DNA of 64,000 nucleotides from Streptomyces sp. sk2.1 (GCF_008120935.1 NZ_RDBO01000077.1:107127-171126), one strand, 5' to 3'; counted from the stretch's first letter, positions 34,314 through 45,215 are shown. Numbers and translations: made by a program. The notes: a model not told the origin generated them from the sequence alone.

Positions 34314-34958
34314 ATGGCTAAGAACATTAAGGGCGTCCTGGGCGAGAAGCTCGGCATGACCCAGGTCTGGGACGAGAACAACCGGGTCGTCCCGGTGACC
34401 GTCGTCAAGGCCGGGCCCTGTGTCGTCACCCAGGTCCGCACCAACGACACCGACGGCTACGAGGCAGTCCAGATCGCCTTCGGCGAGATCGACCCCCGCA
34501 AGGTGAACAAGCCCCTCAAGGGCCACTTCGCCAAGGCCGACGTGACCCCGCGCCGCCACCTGGTGGAGCTCCGCACCGCCGACGCCAGCGAGTACACGCT
34601 CGGCCAGGAAGTCACCGCCGAGGTGTTCGAGTCCGGCGTCAAGGTCGACGTCACGGGCAAGAGCAAGGGCAAGGGCTTCGCCGGTGTCATGAAGCGTCAC
34701 AACTTCAAGGGCCTCGGCGCCGGTCACGGCACCCAGCGCAAGCACCGCTCTCCCGGTTCCATCGGTGGCTGCGCCACCCCGGGCCGTGTGTTCAAGGGCC
34801 TCCGCATGGCGGGCCGCATGGGCAACGAGCGGGTCACCACCCAGAACCTGACCGTTCACGCCGTTGACGCGGAGAAGGGTCTGCTCCTCATCAAGGGCGC
34901 AGTCCCCGGTCCGAACGGCGGCCTCGTCCTGGTCCGTACCGCGGCCAAGGGGGCTTGA
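34314..34958 (+). CDS. rplC: 50S ribosomal protein L3
   Basis: This 214-residue early assembly protein reaches the peptidyl-transferase centre. The extended loop [18 protein letters not shown] contains the conserved Gln that is often methylated. ATG at 34314 is preferred ([19 protein letters not shown]) because AGGTGA overlaps the rpsJ stop 8 bases upstream; the in-frame ACG-preceded start 4 codons earlier lacks support. Confidence 0.96.
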   Translation: MAKNIKGVLGEKLGMTQVWDENNRVVPVTVVKAGPCVVTQVRTNDTDGYEAVQIAFGEIDPRKVNKPLKGHFAKADVTPRRHLVELRTADASEYTLGQEVTAEVFESGVKVDVTGKSKGKGFAGVMKRHNFKGLGAGHGTQRKHRSPGSIGGCATPGRVFKGLRMAGRMGNERVTTQNLTVHAVDAEKGLLLIKGAVPGPNGGLVLVRTAAKGA

Positions 34959-34965
34959 GGAACCG

Positions 34966-35616
34966 ATGAGCACCATTGACATCCTTTCGCCGGCAGGCGA
35001 CAAGGCCGGGACCGTCGAGCTCCCCGCGGAGATCTTCGACGCCAAGACCAGCGTTCCGCTGATCCACCAGGTCGTTGTCGCGCAGCTGGCAGCTGCCCGT
35101 CAGGGCACGCACAAGACCAAGACCCGCGGCGAAGTCCGTGGTGGCGGCAAGAAGCCGTACCGCCAGAAGGGCACCGGCCGCGCCCGTCAGGGTTCGACCC
35201 GCGCTCCGCAGTTCGCCGGCGGTGGCGTCGTCCACGGCCCCGTGCCGCGTGACTACTCGCAGCGGACCCCGAAGAAGATGAAGGCCGCCGCCCTGCGCGG
35301 TGCCCTCTCGGACCGGGCCCGTCACTCCCGCATCCACGTCGTCACCGGCGTGGTCGAGGGTGCCGTCTCCACCAAGGCCGCCAAGACGCTGTTCGGCAAG
35401 ATCTCGGAGCGCAAGAACCTGCTCCTGGTCGTCGACCGCGCCGACGAGGCCGCGTGGCTGTCCGCCCGCAACCTGCCCCAGGTGCACATCCTGGAGCCGG
35501 GCCAGCTGAACACGTACGACGTGATCGTCTCTGACGACGTGGTCTTCACCCAGGCCGCCTTCGAGTCCTTCGTGTCTGGCCCCCAGACCGCTGAGACCGA
35601 AGGGAGCGACGCCTGA
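34966..35616 (+). CDS. rplD: 50S ribosomal protein L4
   Basis: This 216-residue protein lines the exit tunnel and, in some bacteria, represses the S10 operon. The tunnel loop [25 protein letters not shown] is intact, with no macrolide-resistance change evident. ATG at 34966 lies 7 bp after rplC with TTGAGGAACC as ribosome-binding site. Its stop overlaps the rplW start by one base. Confidence 0.96.
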   Translation: MSTIDILSPAGDKAGTVELPAEIFDAKTSVPLIHQVVVAQLAAARQGTHKTKTRGEVRGGGKKPYRQKGTGRARQGSTRAPQFAGGGVVHGPVPRDYSQRTPKKMKAAALRGALSDRARHSRIHVVTGVVEGAVSTKAAKTLFGKISERKNLLLVVDRADEAAWLSARNLPQVHILEPGQLNTYDVIVSDDVVFTQAAFESFVSGPQTAETEGSDA

Positions 35617-35939
35617 TGAGCGAGGCGACCGTTACCAGCAAGACCTTCACGGACCCGCGCGACGTTCTCGTCAAGCCGGTTGTTTCCGAGAAGAGCTACG
35701 CGCTGCTCGACGAGAACAAGTACACGTTCATCGTCGCGCCCGGCTCCAACAAGACCCAGATCAAGCAGGCCGTGGAAGCGGTCTTCTCGGTCAAGGTCAC
35801 CGGGGTCAACACGATCAACCGGCAGGGCAAGCGCAAGCGCACCCGCACCGGTTTCGGCAAGCGCGCCGACACGAAGCGCGCCATCGTGACCCTCGCCGAG
35901 GGCGACCGTATCGACATCTTCGGCGGCCCGACCTCCTGA
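35616..35939 (+). CDS. rplW: 50S ribosomal protein L23
   Basis: This 107-residue protein at the tunnel exit docks trigger factor and SRP. The product has [24 protein letters not shown] and the loop [21 protein letters not shown]. Start and rplD stop share a base (TGATG), so translation is coupled. Confidence 0.96.
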   Translation: MSEATVTSKTFTDPRDVLVKPVVSEKSYALLDENKYTFIVAPGSNKTQIKQAVEAVFSVKVTGVNTINRQGKRKRTRTGFGKRADTKRAIVTLAEGDRIDIFGGPTS

Positions 35940-35978
35940 CGGAGGTCGAGTCGTCCGGAATCGGACGAGGACTGAGAA

Positions 35979-36815
35979 ATGGGTATCCGCAAGTACAAGC
36001 CGACGACCCCGGGCCGTCGTGGCTCCAGCGTCGCCGACTTTGTCGAGATCACGCGGTCCACGCCGGAGAAGTCGCTGGTCCGCCCCCTGCACAGCAAGGG
36101 CGGCCGTAACAACGCCGGTCGTGTGACCGTTCGCCACCAGGGCGGTGGCCACAAGCGCGCCTACCGAGTGATCGACTTCCGTCGTCACGACAAGGACGGC
36201 GTGCCGGCCAAGGTCGCGCACATCGAGTACGACCCCAACCGCACCGCGCGCATCGCGCTCCTGCACTACGCGGACGGCGAGAAGCGCTACATCATCGCCC
36301 CCCGTGGCCTGTCGCAGGGCGACCGTGTCGAGAACGGCCCGGCCGCCGACATCAAGCCCGGCAACAACCTGGCGCTGCGCAACATCCCGGTCGGTACGAC
36401 CATCCACGCCATCGAGCTGCGGCCCGGCGGCGGCGCGAAGTTCGCCCGTTCCGCGGGTGCCTCCGTGCAGCTGCTGGCGAAGGAGGGCACCATGGCCCAC
36501 CTCCGCATGCCGTCCGGTGAGATCCGCCTGGTCGACGCCCGCTGCCGCGCCACGATCGGCGAGGTCGGCAACGCCGAGCAGTCGAACATCAACTGGGGCA
36601 AGGCCGGCCGCATGCGCTGGAAGGGCGTCCGCCCGACCGTCCGCGGTGTCGCGATGAACCCGGTTGACCACCCGCACGGTGGTGGTGAGGGCAAGACCTC
36701 CGGTGGTCGCCACCCGGTCTCGCCGTGGGGTCAGAAGGAGGGTCGTACTCGTTCGCCGAAGAAGGCATCGAACAAGTACATCGTCCGCCGCCGCAAGACG
36801 AACAAGAAGCGCTAG
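35979..36815 (+). CDS. rplB: 50S ribosomal protein L2
   Basis: This 278-residue protein is essential for peptidyl transfer and subunit joining. It carries the central [21 protein letters not shown] and the C-terminal [18 protein letters not shown] with the key histidine. ATG at 35979 follows GAGGACTGAGAA. A 39-bp spacer precedes it and 12 bp separate it from rpsS. Confidence 0.97.
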   Translation: MGIRKYKPTTPGRRGSSVADFVEITRSTPEKSLVRPLHSKGGRNNAGRVTVRHQGGGHKRAYRVIDFRRHDKDGVPAKVAHIEYDPNRTARIALLHYADGEKRYIIAPRGLSQGDRVENGPAADIKPGNNLALRNIPVGTTIHAIELRPGGGAKFARSAGASVQLLAKEGTMAHLRMPSGEIRLVDARCRATIGEVGNAEQSNINWGKAGRMRWKGVRPTVRGVAMNPVDHPHGGGEGKTSGGRHPVSPWGQKEGRTRSPKKASNKYIVRRRKTNKKR

Positions 36816-36827
36816 GAGCGGGTTTAG

Positions 36828-37109
36828 ATGCCGCGCAGTCTCAAGAAGGGGCCCTTCGTCGACGGCCACCTCATCAAGAAGGTGGACGTACAGAACGAGG
36901 CAGGCACCAAGAACGTCATCAAGACCTGGTCCCGTCGCTCGATGATCGTCCCGGCCATGCTGGGTCACACCATCGCGGTGCACAACGGCAAGATCCACGT
37001 CCCGGTGTTCGTCACCGAGTCGATGGTCGGCCACAAGCTCGGCGAGTTCTCGCCGACTCGCACCTTCCGCGGCCACGTCAAGGACGACCGGAAGTCGAAG
37101 CGCCGCTAA
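36828..37109 (+). CDS. rpsS: 30S ribosomal protein S19
   Basis: This 93-residue head protein binds with S13 near the A-site. The product [18 protein letters not shown]...[22 protein letters not shown]...[23 protein letters not shown] is typical in every block. ATG at 36828 follows AGGAGCGGG. Confidence 0.97.
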   Translation: MPRSLKKGPFVDGHLIKKVDVQNEAGTKNVIKTWSRRSMIVPAMLGHTIAVHNGKIHVPVFVTESMVGHKLGEFSPTRTFRGHVKDDRKSKRR

Positions 37110-37152
37110 TCGCGGAGTGGAACGACTAATGACTTACACCGAAGGGACAACC

Positions 37153-37500
37153 ATGGAAGCCAGGGCCCAGGCGCGGTACATCCGCGTCACGCCCATGAAG
37201 GCCCGCCGCGTGGTGGACCTCATCCGTGGCATGGATGCCACGGAGGCTCAGGCGGTCCTGCGTTTCGCCCCGCAGGCCGCGAGCGTGCCGGTTGGCAAGG
37301 TGCTGGACAGCGCCATCGCCAACGCCGCACACAACTACGACCACACCGACGCCTCTTCGCTGGTCATCAGCGAGGCGTACGTGGACGAGGGCCCGACCCT
37401 GAAGCGGTTCCGTCCGCGTGCCCAGGGCCGTGCCTACCGGATCCGTAAGCGGACCAGCCACATCACCGTGGTCGTCAGCAGCAAGGAAGGAACCCGGTAA
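37153..37500 (+). CDS. rplV: 50S ribosomal protein L22
   Basis: This 115-residue tunnel protein starts [25 protein letters not shown] and has the beta-hairpin loop [29 protein letters not shown] at 37153 follows GAAGGGA and matches the usual N-terminus. In-frame starts at 37129 (eight residues longer, with GGAGTGG upstream) and 37117 also exist, so the true start is uncertain. The stop overlaps the rpsC start by one base. Confidence 0.93.
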   Translation: MEARAQARYIRVTPMKARRVVDLIRGMDATEAQAVLRFAPQAASVPVGKVLDSAIANAAHNYDHTDASSLVISEAYVDEGPTLKRFRPRAQGRAYRIRKRTSHITVVVSSKEGTR

Positions 37501-38339
37501 TGGGCCAGAAGGTAAACCCGCACGGGTTCCGGCTCGGCATTACCACGGACTTCAAGTCCCGTTGGTACGCCGACAAGCTGTACAAGGACTACGTCAAGGA
37601 AGACGTCGCCATTCGTCGCATGATGACGAAGGGCATGGAGCGGGCCGGCATCTCCAAGGTGGAGATCGAGCGCACCCGCGACCGCGTCCGCGTTGACATC
37701 CACACCGCTCGTCCGGGCATCGTCATCGGCCGCCGCGGCGCCGAGGCCGACCGCATCCGCGGCGAGCTGGAGAAGCTGACCGGCAAGCAGGTCCAGCTGA
37801 ACATCCTCGAGGTCAAGAACCCCGAGGTGGACGCCCAGCTGGTGGCCCAGGCCGTCGCCGAGCAGCTCTCCTCCCGCGTCTCCTTCCGTCGGGCCATGCG
37901 CAAGAGCATGCAGTCCTCGATGAAGGCCGGCGCCAAGGGCATCAAGATCCAGTGCGGTGGCCGCCTCGGCGGCGCCGAGATGTCCCGCTCGGAGTTCTAC
38001 CGCGAGGGCCGTGTGCCCCTGCACACCCTCCGCGCGAACGTCGACTACGGCTTCTTCGAGGCCAAGACGACCTTCGGCCGCATCGGCGTGAAGGTCTGGA
38101 TCTACAAGGGCGACGTCAAGAACATCGCCGAGGTCCGCGCCGAGAACGCCGCTGCCCGCGCCGGCAACCGCCCGGCCCGTGGCGGCGCCGACCGTCCGGC
38201 CGGTCGTGGCCGCGGTGGCGAGCGTGGCGGTCGCGGCCGCAAGCCGCAGCAGCAGTCGGCTCCGGCTGCCGAGGCCCCCAAGGCCGAGGCTCCCGCCGCT
38301 GCCGCTCCGGCCGCCGAGAGCACCGGAACGGAGGCCTGA
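37500..38339 (+). CDS. rpsC: 30S ribosomal protein S3
   Basis: This 279-residue mRNA-entry protein with helicase activity has the KH domain [26 protein letters not shown] and the C-terminal domain [31 protein letters not shown]. After about residue 215 comes an actinomycete-type Arg/Gly-rich then Ala/Pro/Glu-rich tail ([17 protein letters not shown] and beyond) that most bacteria lack. The start ATG shares a base with the rplV stop. Confidence 0.97.
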   Translation: MGQKVNPHGFRLGITTDFKSRWYADKLYKDYVKEDVAIRRMMTKGMERAGISKVEIERTRDRVRVDIHTARPGIVIGRRGAEADRIRGELEKLTGKQVQLNILEVKNPEVDAQLVAQAVAEQLSSRVSFRRAMRKSMQSSMKAGAKGIKIQCGGRLGGAEMSRSEFYREGRVPLHTLRANVDYGFFEAKTTFGRIGVKVWIYKGDVKNIAEVRAENAAARAGNRPARGGADRPAGRGRGGERGGRGRKPQQQSAPAAEAPKAEAPAAAAPAAESTGTEA

Positions 38340-38344
38340 CCGAA

Positions 38345-38764
38345 ATGCTGATCCCCCGTAGGGTCAAGCACCGCAAGCAGCACCACCCGAAGCGCAGCGG
38401 TATGTCCAAGGGTGGCACGCAGGTTGCGTTCGGCGAGTACGGCATCCAGGCGCTGACCCCGGCGTACGTGACGAACCGCCAGATCGAGGCCGCTCGTATC
38501 GCGATGACCCGCCACATCAAGCGTGGCGGCAAGGTCTGGATCAACATCTACCCGGACCGTCCCCTGACGAAGAAGCCCGCCGAGACCCGCATGGGTTCCG
38601 GTAAGGGTTCTCCCGAGTGGTGGATCGCGAACGTCAAGCCCGGTCGGGTGATGTTCGAGCTGTCCTACCCGAACGAGAAGATTGCTCGTGAGGCGCTCAC
38701 CCGCGCTGCTCACAAGCTTCCGATGAAGTGCCGCATCGTTCGGCGCGAGGCAGGTGAGGCGTGA
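38345..38764 (+). CDS. rplP: 50S ribosomal protein L16
   Basis: This 139-residue protein touches the A-site tRNA. It has [23 protein letters not shown] and the [24 protein letters not shown] segment. ATG at 38345 lies 5 bp after rpsC; the stop TGATG overlaps rpmC. Confidence 0.97.
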   Translation: MLIPRRVKHRKQHHPKRSGMSKGGTQVAFGEYGIQALTPAYVTNRQIEAARIAMTRHIKRGGKVWINIYPDRPLTKKPAETRMGSGKGSPEWWIANVKPGRVMFELSYPNEKIAREALTRAAHKLPMKCRIVRREAGEA

Positions 38765-38988
38765 TGTCGGCCGGAACCAAGGCGTCCGAGCTGCGCGAGC
38801 TGGGCAACGAGGAGCTGCTCAACAAGCTCCGCGAGGCCAAGGAAGAGCTGTTCAACCTCCGCTTCCAGGCGGCGACCGGGCAGCTCGAGAACCACGGTCG
38901 GCTCAAGTCCGTCCGTAAGGACATCGCCCGGATCTACACCCTGATGCGCGAGCGCGAGCTGGGCATCGAGACGGTGGAGAGCGTCTGA
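38764..38988 (+). CDS. rpmC: 50S ribosomal protein L29
   Basis: This 74-residue helical-hairpin protein near the tunnel exit has the conserved [35 protein letters not shown]. The ATG at 38764 overlaps the rplP stop (TGATG), and its own stop overlaps the rpsQ start in the same way. Confidence 0.96.
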   Translation: MSAGTKASELRELGNEELLNKLREAKEELFNLRFQAATGQLENHGRLKSVRKDIARIYTLMRERELGIETVESV

Positions 38989-39272
38989 TGAGCGAGAAGA
39001 CTGTGACTGAGACGAACACCGACCGCGGTTTCCGCAAGACCCGTGAGGGTCTGGTCGTCAGCGACAAGATGGACAAGACCGTCGTCGTCGCTGTCGAGGA
39101 CCGTGTCAAGCACGCGCTGTACGGCAAGGTCATCCGCCGTACGAACAAGCTCAAGGCGCACGACGAGCAGAACGCCGCCGGCGTCGGCGACCGCGTCCTC
39201 CTGATGGAGACCCGGCCGCTGTCCGCCACGAAGCGGTGGCGCGTCGTCGAGATCCTCGAGAAGGCCAAGTAA
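38988..39272 (+). CDS. rpsQ: 30S ribosomal protein S17
   Basis: This 94-residue OB-fold protein reads [48 protein letters not shown], with the usual [25 protein letters not shown] at 38988 overlaps the rpmC stop. It ends the tight S10 block before a spacer with two hairpins. Confidence 0.96.
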   Translation: MSEKTVTETNTDRGFRKTREGLVVSDKMDKTVVVAVEDRVKHALYGKVIRRTNKLKAHDEQNAAGVGDRVLLMETRPLSATKRWRVVEILEKAK

Positions 39273-39274
39273 TT

Positions 39275-39296
39275 CCTGAGGGGCATTCCCCTCAGG
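39275..39296 (+). promoter_or_regulatory. intra-operon hairpin after rpsQ
   Basis: CCTGAGGGG-CATT-CCCCTCAGG is a perfect 9-bp stem with a tetraloop, starting right after the rpsQ stop. There is no U-tract. It may be an attenuator, a processing site or a 3'-end stabiliser between the S10 and spc parts. Confidence 0.6.
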
Positions 39297-39321
39297 CAAG
39301 TTCCGCCAGGCTCGGCGGGGA

Positions 39322-39345
39322 GCCGCGCAGGTCACCCTGTGCGGC
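39322..39345 (+). promoter_or_regulatory. second hairpin before rplN
   Basis: GCCGCGCAGG-TCAC-CCTGTGCGGC is a 10-bp stem with one G-U pair, 37 bp before rplN. Together with the preceding hairpin it isolates the spc cluster, and may set relative expression. Confidence 0.55.
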
Positions 39346-39381
39346 CCCCGTCGGGAACCGGCAGACGATCAGGAGATAGAC

Positions 39382-39750
39382 GTGATCCAGCAGGAGTCGC
39401 GACTTCGCGTCGCCGACAACACGGGTGCGAAGGAAATCCTCACCATCCGTGTTCTCGGTGGTTCGGGTCGCCGCTACGCGGGCATCGGTGACGTCATCGT
39501 CGCCACCGTCAAGGACGCGATCCCCGGTGGCAACGTGAAGAAGGGTGACGTCGTCAAGGCCGTCATCGTTCGCACCGTCAAGGAGCGTCGTCGTCAGGAT
39601 GGCTCGTACATCCGCTTCGACGAGAACGCCGCCGTCATTCTGAAGAACGACGGCGACCCCCGCGGCACCCGCATCTTCGGCCCCGTGGGCCGGGAACTGC
39701 GCGAGAAGAAGTTCATGAAGATCATCTCGCTCGCGCCGGAGGTGCTGTAA
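39382..39750 (+). CDS. rplN: 50S ribosomal protein L14
   Basis: This 122-residue subunit-interface protein begins [26 protein letters not shown] and ends [16 protein letters not shown], as expected. GTG at 39382 follows CAGGAGATAGAC. It opens the spc cluster, 2 bp before rplX. Confidence 0.97.
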   Translation: MIQQESRLRVADNTGAKEILTIRVLGGSGRRYAGIGDVIVATVKDAIPGGNVKKGDVVKAVIVRTVKERRRQDGSYIRFDENAAVILKNDGDPRGTRIFGPVGRELREKKFMKIISLAPEVL

Positions 39751-39752
39751 GC

Positions 39753-40076
39753 ATGAAGATCAAGAAGGGCGACCTGGTTCAGGTCATCACCGGTAAGGAC
39801 AAGGGCAAGCAGGGCAAGGTCATCGTGGCCTACCCGGCTCAGGACCGTGTCCTCGTCGAGGGTGTCAACCGGGTCAAGAAGCACACCAAGGCCGGTCAGA
39901 CGGCTCGCGGTTCGCAGACCGGCGGCATCGTCACCACCGAGGCCCCGATTCACGTCAGCAACGTACAGCTGGTTGTGGAGAAGGACGGCAAGAAGGTCGT
40001 CACCCGCGTCGGCTACCGCTTCGACGACGAGGGCAACAAGATCCGCGTTGCCAAGCGGACCGGTGAGGACATCTGA
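39753..40076 (+). CDS. rplX: 50S ribosomal protein L24
   Basis: This 107-residue assembly initiator is a KOW protein: [41 protein letters not shown] at 39753 is 2 bp after rplN with GGAGGTGC upstream. Its stop overlaps the rplE start. Confidence 0.97.
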   Translation: MKIKKGDLVQVITGKDKGKQGKVIVAYPAQDRVLVEGVNRVKKHTKAGQTARGSQTGGIVTTEAPIHVSNVQLVVEKDGKKVVTRVGYRFDDEGNKIRVAKRTGEDI

Positions 40077-40633
40077 TGACTGCCACCACTGCGCCGCGTC
40101 TCAAGACGCGCTACCGCGAGGAAATCGCCGGCAAGCTGCGTGAGGAGTTCTCCTACGAGAACGTCATGCAGGTCCCCGGCCTGGTCAAGATCGTGGTCAA
40201 CATGGGTGTGGGCGACGCCGCCCGCGACTCCAAGCTGATCGACGGCGCCGTGCGCGACCTCACCACGATCACCGGCCAGAAGCCGGCCGTCACCAAGGCC
40301 CGCAAGTCCATCGCGCAGTTCAAGCTGCGCGAGGGCCAGCCGATCGGCTGCCACGTCACCCTCCGCGGTGACCGGATGTGGGAGTTCCTGGACCGTACGC
40401 TGTCGCTCGCGCTGCCGCGTATCCGTGACTTCCGCGGTCTGTCGCCGAAGCAGTTCGACGGCCGTGGCAACTACACCTTCGGTCTCACGGAGCAGGTCAT
40501 GTTCCACGAGATCGACCAGGACAAGATCGACCGGGTCCGGGGCATGGACATCACCGTGGTCACCACGGCGACCAACGACGACGAGGGTCGTGCCCTCCTT
40601 CGTCACCTCGGCTTCCCGTTCAAGGAGAACTGA
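40076..40633 (+). CDS. rplE: 50S ribosomal protein L5
   Basis: This 185-residue protein binds 5S rRNA in the central protuberance. Conserved blocks are [39 protein letters not shown] and [23 protein letters not shown] at 40076 overlaps the rplX stop. Confidence 0.97.
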   Translation: MTATTAPRLKTRYREEIAGKLREEFSYENVMQVPGLVKIVVNMGVGDAARDSKLIDGAVRDLTTITGQKPAVTKARKSIAQFKLREGQPIGCHVTLRGDRMWEFLDRTLSLALPRIRDFRGLSPKQFDGRGNYTFGLTEQVMFHEIDQDKIDRVRGMDITVVTTATNDDEGRALLRHLGFPFKEN

Positions 40634-40635
40634 CC

Positions 40636-40821
40636 GTGGCGAAGAAGGCTCTGATCGCTAAGGCCGCCCGTAAGCCGAAGTTCGGCGTCCGCGGGTACAC
40701 CCGCTGCCAGCGCTGCGGCCGGCCCCACTCCGTCTACCGCAAGTTCGGCCTGTGCCGCGTGTGCCTCCGTGAGATGGCTCACCGTGGCGAGCTGCCGGGC
40801 GTGACCAAGAGCTCCTGGTAA
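40636..40821 (+). CDS. rpsZ: 30S ribosomal protein S14, zinc-ribbon type
   Basis: This 61-residue S14 keeps the four zinc cysteines (Cys24, Cys27, Cys40, Cys43 in [10 protein letters not shown]...FGLCRVC). This C+ form is used under zinc sufficiency; many Streptomyces carry a zinc-free paralogue elsewhere, under Zur control. GTG at 40636 sits 2 bp after rplE. Confidence 0.95.
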   Translation: MAKKALIAKAARKPKFGVRGYTRCQRCGRPHSVYRKFGLCRVCLREMAHRGELPGVTKSSW

Positions 40822-41045
40822 CTCTCCCTCGCCCCCTGGGCGTTGGAAGTACCCGGAAGCTCTCGGTAAGCATCTGGTCGGCAGGAGCCCCGCCTTTCAT
40901 GCCGTAGGCTTGAAGGGTTGGGCGCCTGCCGTCCAAGACCGACTTACTACGCCGTAGGTCCCCGCACCGCACCCGTCCCGCCACTGAGTGGGGAGAGGGA
41001 TGGCGCATACAGGAAACCCCGGCGAGAGAGGCCGAAGGCCAATTC
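40822..41045 (+). promoter_or_regulatory. rpsH leader region
   Basis: This 224-bp spacer has no gene. GCCGTAGG occurs twice (40901-40908 and 40951-40958), exactly 50 bp apart. CCACTGAGTGGGGAG near 40980 can fold into a short hairpin. S8 represses spc mRNA in some bacteria through a helix near the rplE start, but no close copy was recognised here. Confidence 0.4.
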
Positions 41046-41444
41046 ATGACCATGACTGATCCCATCGCAGACATGCTCACGCGTCTGCGCAACGCGAACT
41101 CGGCGTACCACGACTCCGTCGTGATGCCGCACAGCAAGATCAAGTCGCACATCGCGGAAATCCTCAAGCAGGAGGGTTTCATCACCGGCTGGAAGGTCGA
41201 GGACGCCGAGGTCGGCAAGAACCTCGTCCTCGAGCTGAAGTTCGGTCCGAACCGCGAGCGCTCGATCGCCGGCATCAAGCGCATCTCGAAGCCGGGTCTG
41301 CGTGTTTACGCAAAGTCCACCAACCTGCCGAAGGTCCTCGGCGGCCTGGGCGTGGCGATCATCTCCACGTCCCACGGTCTCCTGACCGGTCAGCAGGCCA
41401 GCAAGAAGGGCGTAGGTGGGGAAGTCCTCGCCTACGTCTGGTAG
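41046..41444 (+). CDS. rpsH: 30S ribosomal protein S8
   Basis: This 132-residue primary 16S binder reads [32 protein letters not shown] and ends [26 protein letters not shown], the signature Ser-Thr-Ser-x-Gly. ATG at 41046 is chosen; a second ATG two codons on is equally possible. It follows GGCCGAAGGCC. Confidence 0.96.
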   Translation: MTMTDPIADMLTRLRNANSAYHDSVVMPHSKIKSHIAEILKQEGFITGWKVEDAEVGKNLVLELKFGPNRERSIAGIKRISKPGLRVYAKSTNLPKVLGGLGVAIISTSHGLLTGQQASKKGVGGEVLAYVW

Positions 41445-41465
41445 TCGGGAACGGAGGAATAGCTC

Positions 41466-42005
41466 ATGTCGCGAATCGGCAAGCTCCCCATCCAGGTTCC
41501 CGCCGGTGTGGACGTCACCATCGATGGCCGCACGGTCGCGGTGAAGGGTCCCAAGGGCACCCTCACGCACACCGTCGCGTCGCCGATCGAGGTCACCAAG
41601 GGTGAGGACGGCGTTCTCAACGTCACCCGCCCGAACGACGAGCGTCAGAACAAGGCCCTCCACGGCCTGTCCCGCACGCTGGTGGCGAACATGATCACCG
41701 GTGTGACCAAGGGATACACCAAGGCGCTCGAGATCAGCGGTGTCGGTTACCGCGTCCAGGCGAAGGGCTCCAACCTGGAGTTCGCCCTGGGCTACAGCCA
41801 CCCGATCGTCGTCGAGGCGCCGGAAGGCATCACCTTCAAGGTCGAGTCCCCGACCAAGCTGTCCGTCGAGGGAATCGACAAGCAGAAGGTCGGCGAAGTC
41901 GCGGCCAACATCCGCAAGCTGCGGAAGCCCGACCCGTACAAGGCGAAGGGCGTCAAGTACGCCGGCGAGGTCATCCGCCGCAAGGTCGGAAAGGCTGGTA
42001 AGTAG
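41466..42005 (+). CDS. rplF: 50S ribosomal protein L6
   Basis: This 179-residue protein near the factor-binding site reads [30 protein letters not shown] and ends with the [23 protein letters not shown] motif. ATG at 41466 follows GGAGGAATAGCTC. It lies 2 bp before rplR. Confidence 0.97.
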   Translation: MSRIGKLPIQVPAGVDVTIDGRTVAVKGPKGTLTHTVASPIEVTKGEDGVLNVTRPNDERQNKALHGLSRTLVANMITGVTKGYTKALEISGVGYRVQAKGSNLEFALGYSHPIVVEAPEGITFKVESPTKLSVEGIDKQKVGEVAANIRKLRKPDPYKAKGVKYAGEVIRRKVGKAGK

Positions 42006-42007
42006 CC

Positions 42008-42391
42008 ATGGCATACGGCGTGAAGATCGCCAAGGGCGACGCCTACAAGCGTGCCGCCCTCAAGCGTCGCCACATCCGTGTCCGCAAGCACATCTCCGGT
42101 TCGCCGGAGCGCCCGCGCTTGGTCGTGACGCGGTCCAACCGCCACATGGTCGCCCAGGTCATCGACGACATCGCGGGCCACACGCTCGCGTCGGCGTCGA
42201 CCCTGGACGCCTCCATCCGTGGTGGCGAGGGCGACAAGAGCACCCAGGCCAAGCAGGTCGGCGCCCTGGTCGCTGAGCGCGCCAAGGCCGCAGGCGTCGA
42301 GGCCGTCGTGTTTGACCGCGGTGGTAACCAGTACGCCGGGCGGATTGCCGCTCTGGCTGACGCCGCCCGTGAAGCCGGTCTGAAGTTCTGA
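42008..42391 (+). CDS. rplR: 50S ribosomal protein L18
   Basis: This 127-residue 5S rRNA-binding protein has the basic N-terminus [28 protein letters not shown] and ends [26 protein letters not shown] at 42008 is 2 bp after rplF. Confidence 0.97.
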   Translation: MAYGVKIAKGDAYKRAALKRRHIRVRKHISGSPERPRLVVTRSNRHMVAQVIDDIAGHTLASASTLDASIRGGEGDKSTQAKQVGALVAERAKAAGVEAVVFDRGGNQYAGRIAALADAAREAGLKF

Positions 42392-42437
42392 GCCCGGTTC
42401 CTACGCACAGCGGACGTAACAGAGAGAGGTAAATCCA

Positions 42438-43043
42438 ATGGCTGGACCCCAGCGCCGCGGAAGCGGTGCCGGTGGCGGCGAGCGGCGGGACCGGAAGGGC
42501 CGTGACGGCGGCGCAGCTGCCGCCGAGAAGACCGCGTACGTCGAGCGCGTCGTCGCGATCAACCGCGTCGCCAAGGTTGTGAAGGGTGGTCGTCGCTTCA
42601 GCTTCACCGCGCTGGTCGTGGTGGGCGACGGTGACGGCACCGTCGGTGTCGGCTACGGCAAGGCCAAGGAAGTTCCCGCGGCCATCGCCAAGGGCGTGGA
42701 AGAGGCCAAGAAGAACTTCTTCAAGGTCCCGCGCATCCAGGGCACCATCCCCCACCCGATCCAGGGTGAGAAGGCTGCGGGCGTCGTCCTGCTGAAGCCT
42801 GCTTCCCCCGGTACCGGTGTTATCGCCGGTGGCCCGGTGCGCGCCGTCCTGGAGTGCGCCGGCGTCCACGACATCCTGTCGAAGTCGCTCGGCTCCGACA
42901 ACGCGATCAACATCGTGCACGCGACCGTGGAGGCCCTCAAGGGCCTGCAGCGTCCCGAGGAGATCGCGGCCCGCCGCGGTCTGCCGCTCGAGGACGTCGC
43001 CCCCGCGGCTCTGCTCCGTGCGCGTGCGGGAGCGGGTGCGTAA
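42438..43043 (+). CDS. rpsE: 30S ribosomal protein S5
   Basis: This 201-residue protein controls accuracy and spectinomycin sensitivity. The core [19 protein letters not shown] is preceded by a Gly/Arg-rich actinomycete extension of about 30 residues. The loop where spectinomycin resistance arises ([10 protein letters not shown]) is unaltered. ATG at 42438 follows GAGAGAGG. Its stop overlaps the rpmD start by one base. Confidence 0.97.
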   Translation: MAGPQRRGSGAGGGERRDRKGRDGGAAAAEKTAYVERVVAINRVAKVVKGGRRFSFTALVVVGDGDGTVGVGYGKAKEVPAAIAKGVEEAKKNFFKVPRIQGTIPHPIQGEKAAGVVLLKPASPGTGVIAGGPVRAVLECAGVHDILSKSLGSDNAINIVHATVEALKGLQRPEEIAARRGLPLEDVAPAALLRARAGAGA

Positions 43044-43225
43044 TGGCTCGCCTCAAGATCACGCAGACGAAGTCGTACATCGGCAGCAAGCAGAACCACC
43101 GCGACACCCTTCGTTCGCTCGGGCTGAAGCGCCTGAACGACGTGGTCGTCAAGGAGGACCGTCCCGAGTTCCGCGGCATGGTGCACACCGTCCGCCACCT
43201 CGTGACGGTTGAGGAGGTCGACTGA
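43043..43225 (+). CDS. rpmD: 50S ribosomal protein L30
   Basis: This 60-residue protein reads [34 protein letters not shown], with the C-terminal [15 protein letters not shown] typical of L30. The ATG at 43043 shares a base with the rpsE stop; rplO starts 1 bp after its own stop. Confidence 0.96.
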   Translation: MARLKITQTKSYIGSKQNHRDTLRSLGLKRLNDVVVKEDRPEFRGMVHTVRHLVTVEEVD

Positions 43226-43226
43226 C

Positions 43227-43682
43227 ATGGCGGAGAACAAGCCGCTGAAGGCCCATGACCTCCGGCCTGCCCCGGGCGCCAAGACCGCCAAGACCCGTGT
43301 GGGTCGTGGTGAGGCGTCCAAGGGTAAGACCGCCGGTCGTGGCACCAAGGGCACCAAGGCCCGTTACCAGGTTCCGGAGCGCTTCGAGGGTGGGCAGATG
43401 CCCCTCCACATGCGTCTCCCGAAGCTCAAGGGCTTCAAGAACCCGTTCCGCACCGAGTACCAGGTCGTGAACCTGGACAAGCTCGCGACCCTCTACCCCG
43501 AGGGTGGCGAGGTCACCGTGGCCGACCTGGTCGCCAAGGGTGCCGTGCGCAACAACCACCTCGTCAAGGTCCTCGGACAGGGCGAGATCTCCGTGGCGCT
43601 GCAGGTTTCGGTTGACGCCGTCTCCGGCTCCGCCAAGGAGAAGATCACCGCCGCCGGCGGTACCGTCACCGAGCTCGTCTGA
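43227..43682 (+). CDS. rplO: 50S ribosomal protein L15
   Basis: This 151-residue late-assembly protein has the basic N-terminus [34 protein letters not shown] and the C-terminal core with [18 protein letters not shown] at 43227 follows GAGGAGG; an ATG six codons upstream falls inside rpmD. It ends the spc block before a terminator. Confidence 0.96.
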   Translation: MAENKPLKAHDLRPAPGAKTAKTRVGRGEASKGKTAGRGTKGTKARYQVPERFEGGQMPLHMRLPKLKGFKNPFRTEYQVVNLDKLATLYPEGGEVTVADLVAKGAVRNNHLVKVLGQGEISVALQVSVDAVSGSAKEKITAAGGTVTELV

Positions 43683-43707
43683 GACAACTCGATGGCCTGA
43701 ACATCCG

Positions 43708-43742
43708 ACCGGGGATGCCTCTCAAAAGGGGCATCCCCGGTT
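43708..43742 (+). terminator. terminator between rplO and secY
   Basis: ACCGGGGATGCC pairs with GGCATCCCCGGT (12 bp) around CTCAAAA-rich loop sequence, followed by TTGG. It separates secY-adk from the ribosomal spc genes. Beyond it, TAAGGT at 43772-43777 may be a -10 for secY, but no good -35 was found. Confidence 0.78.
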
Positions 43743-43895
43743 GGTCGTTCCTAGGGGGGCATGGTCGCCGGTAAGGTGGCGTGCGTTGTTGTGTGGTACC
43801 CCCTGGGCACTCCCCAGGACCTTTGACCGTTTACGTATTCGTCGATCCTCAAGACCGTCACCTCTTCGCATTGCGCGGGGGTCGCAGGAGGCACC

Positions 43896-45215
43896 GTGCT
43901 CACCGCGTTCGCCCGGGCGTTCAAGACGCCCGACCTGCGCAAGAAGCTGCTCTTCACGCTCGGCATCATCGTGATCTACCGCCTCGGGGCGCATATCCCG
44001 GTACCGGGAGTGAGCTACGAGAATGTCCAGATTTGTGTTGATCAGGCCAGTAAGGGCAACAACAGCCTCTTCGGCCTGGTGAACATGTTCAGCGGTGGTG
44101 CACTGCTGCAGATCACGATCTTCGCGCTCGGCATCATGCCGTACATCACGGCCAGCATCATCCTTCAGCTGCTGACCGTCGTCATCCCCCGACTCGAGGC
44201 GCTCAAGAAGGAGGGGCAGTCCGGCCAGGCCAAGATCACGCAGTACACGCGTTACCTGACCGTCGCGCTCGCCATCCTCCAGGGCACCGGCCTGGTGGCC
44301 ACCGCCACCAGCGGCGCGCTCTTCAGCGGCTGCCCGGTCGCCGACCAGATCGTCCCCAACCAGTCGATCTTCACCACCATCGTGATGGTCATCACGATGA
44401 CCGCGGGCACCGCGGCCGTCATGTGGCTCGGTGAGCTCATCACCGACCGCGGCATCGGCAACGGCATGTCGATCCTGATGTTCATCTCGATCGCCGCCAG
44501 CTTCCCGGGCGCCCTGTGGGCCATCAAGACCAGCGGCAAGCTGGCCGACGGCTGGATCGAGTTCGGCACCGTCATCCTGATCGGCTTCGTGATGGTGGGC
44601 CTCGTCGTCTTCGTCGAGCAGGCCCAGCGCCGCATCCCGGTGCAGTACGCGAAGCGCATGATCGGCCGTCGTTCCTACGGCGGTACCTCGACGTACATCC
44701 CGCTGAAGGTGAACCAGGCGGGTGTGATTCCCGTCATCTTCGCTTCTTCGCTGCTCTACATCCCCGCCCTGATCGTCCAGTTCTCCAACTCCACCGCGGG
44801 CTGGGCGACATGGATTCAGGACCACTTCGTCAAGGGCGACCACCCGTACTACATCACGGCCTACTTCCTCCTGATCGTCTTCTTCGCCTTCTTCTATGTG
44901 GCGATTTCGTTCAACCCCGAGGAAGTCGCCGACAACATGAAGAAGTATGGTGGCTTCATCCCGGGTATCCGGGCCGGTCGACCTACTGCCGAGTATCTGA
45001 GCTACGTGCTCAACAGGATCACTTGGCCGGGCTCGCTGTACCTGGGTCTGATCGCTCTTGTGCCGACGATGGCGTTGGCGGGCTTCAACGGTGCCAACCA
45101 GAACTTCCCGTTCGGCGGGACGAGCATCCTGATCATCGTGGGTGTGGGGCTGGAGACCGTGAAGCAGATCGAGAGTCAGCTCCAGCAGCGCAATTACGAA
45201 GGGTTCCTCCGCTGA
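43896..45215 (+). CDS. secY: preprotein translocase subunit SecY
   Basis: This 439-residue channel protein has ten membrane helices. It includes [35 protein letters not shown], the plug region, and the long cytoplasmic loop [16 protein letters not shown]. The C-terminal EGFLR is typical. GTG at 43896 follows GCAGGAGGC. adk starts at the overlapping TGATG. Confidence 0.97.
   Translation: MLTAFARAFKTPDLRKKLLFTLGIIVIYRLGAHIPVPGVSYENVQICVDQASKGNNSLFGLVNMFSGGALLQITIFALGIMPYITASIILQLLTVVIPRLEALKKEGQSGQAKITQYTRYLTVALAILQGTGLVATATSGALFSGCPVADQIVPNQSIFTTIVMVITMTAGTAAVMWLGELITDRGIGNGMSILMFISIAASFPGALWAIKTSGKLADGWIEFGTVILIGFVMVGLVVFVEQAQRRIPVQYAKRMIGRRSYGGTSTYIPLKVNQAGVIPVIFASSLLYIPALIVQFSNSTAGWATWIQDHFVKGDHPYYITAYFLLIVFFAFFYVAISFNPEEVADNMKKYGGFIPGIRAGRPTAEYLSYVLNRITWPGSLYLGLIALVPTMALAGFNGANQNFPFGGTSILIIVGVGLETVKQIESQLQQRNYEGFLR

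Noticed and set aside
43743-43895. A confident secY promoter
   Set aside because: TAAGGT and TTGACC are present, but not at a usable spacing, so no pair could be assigned.
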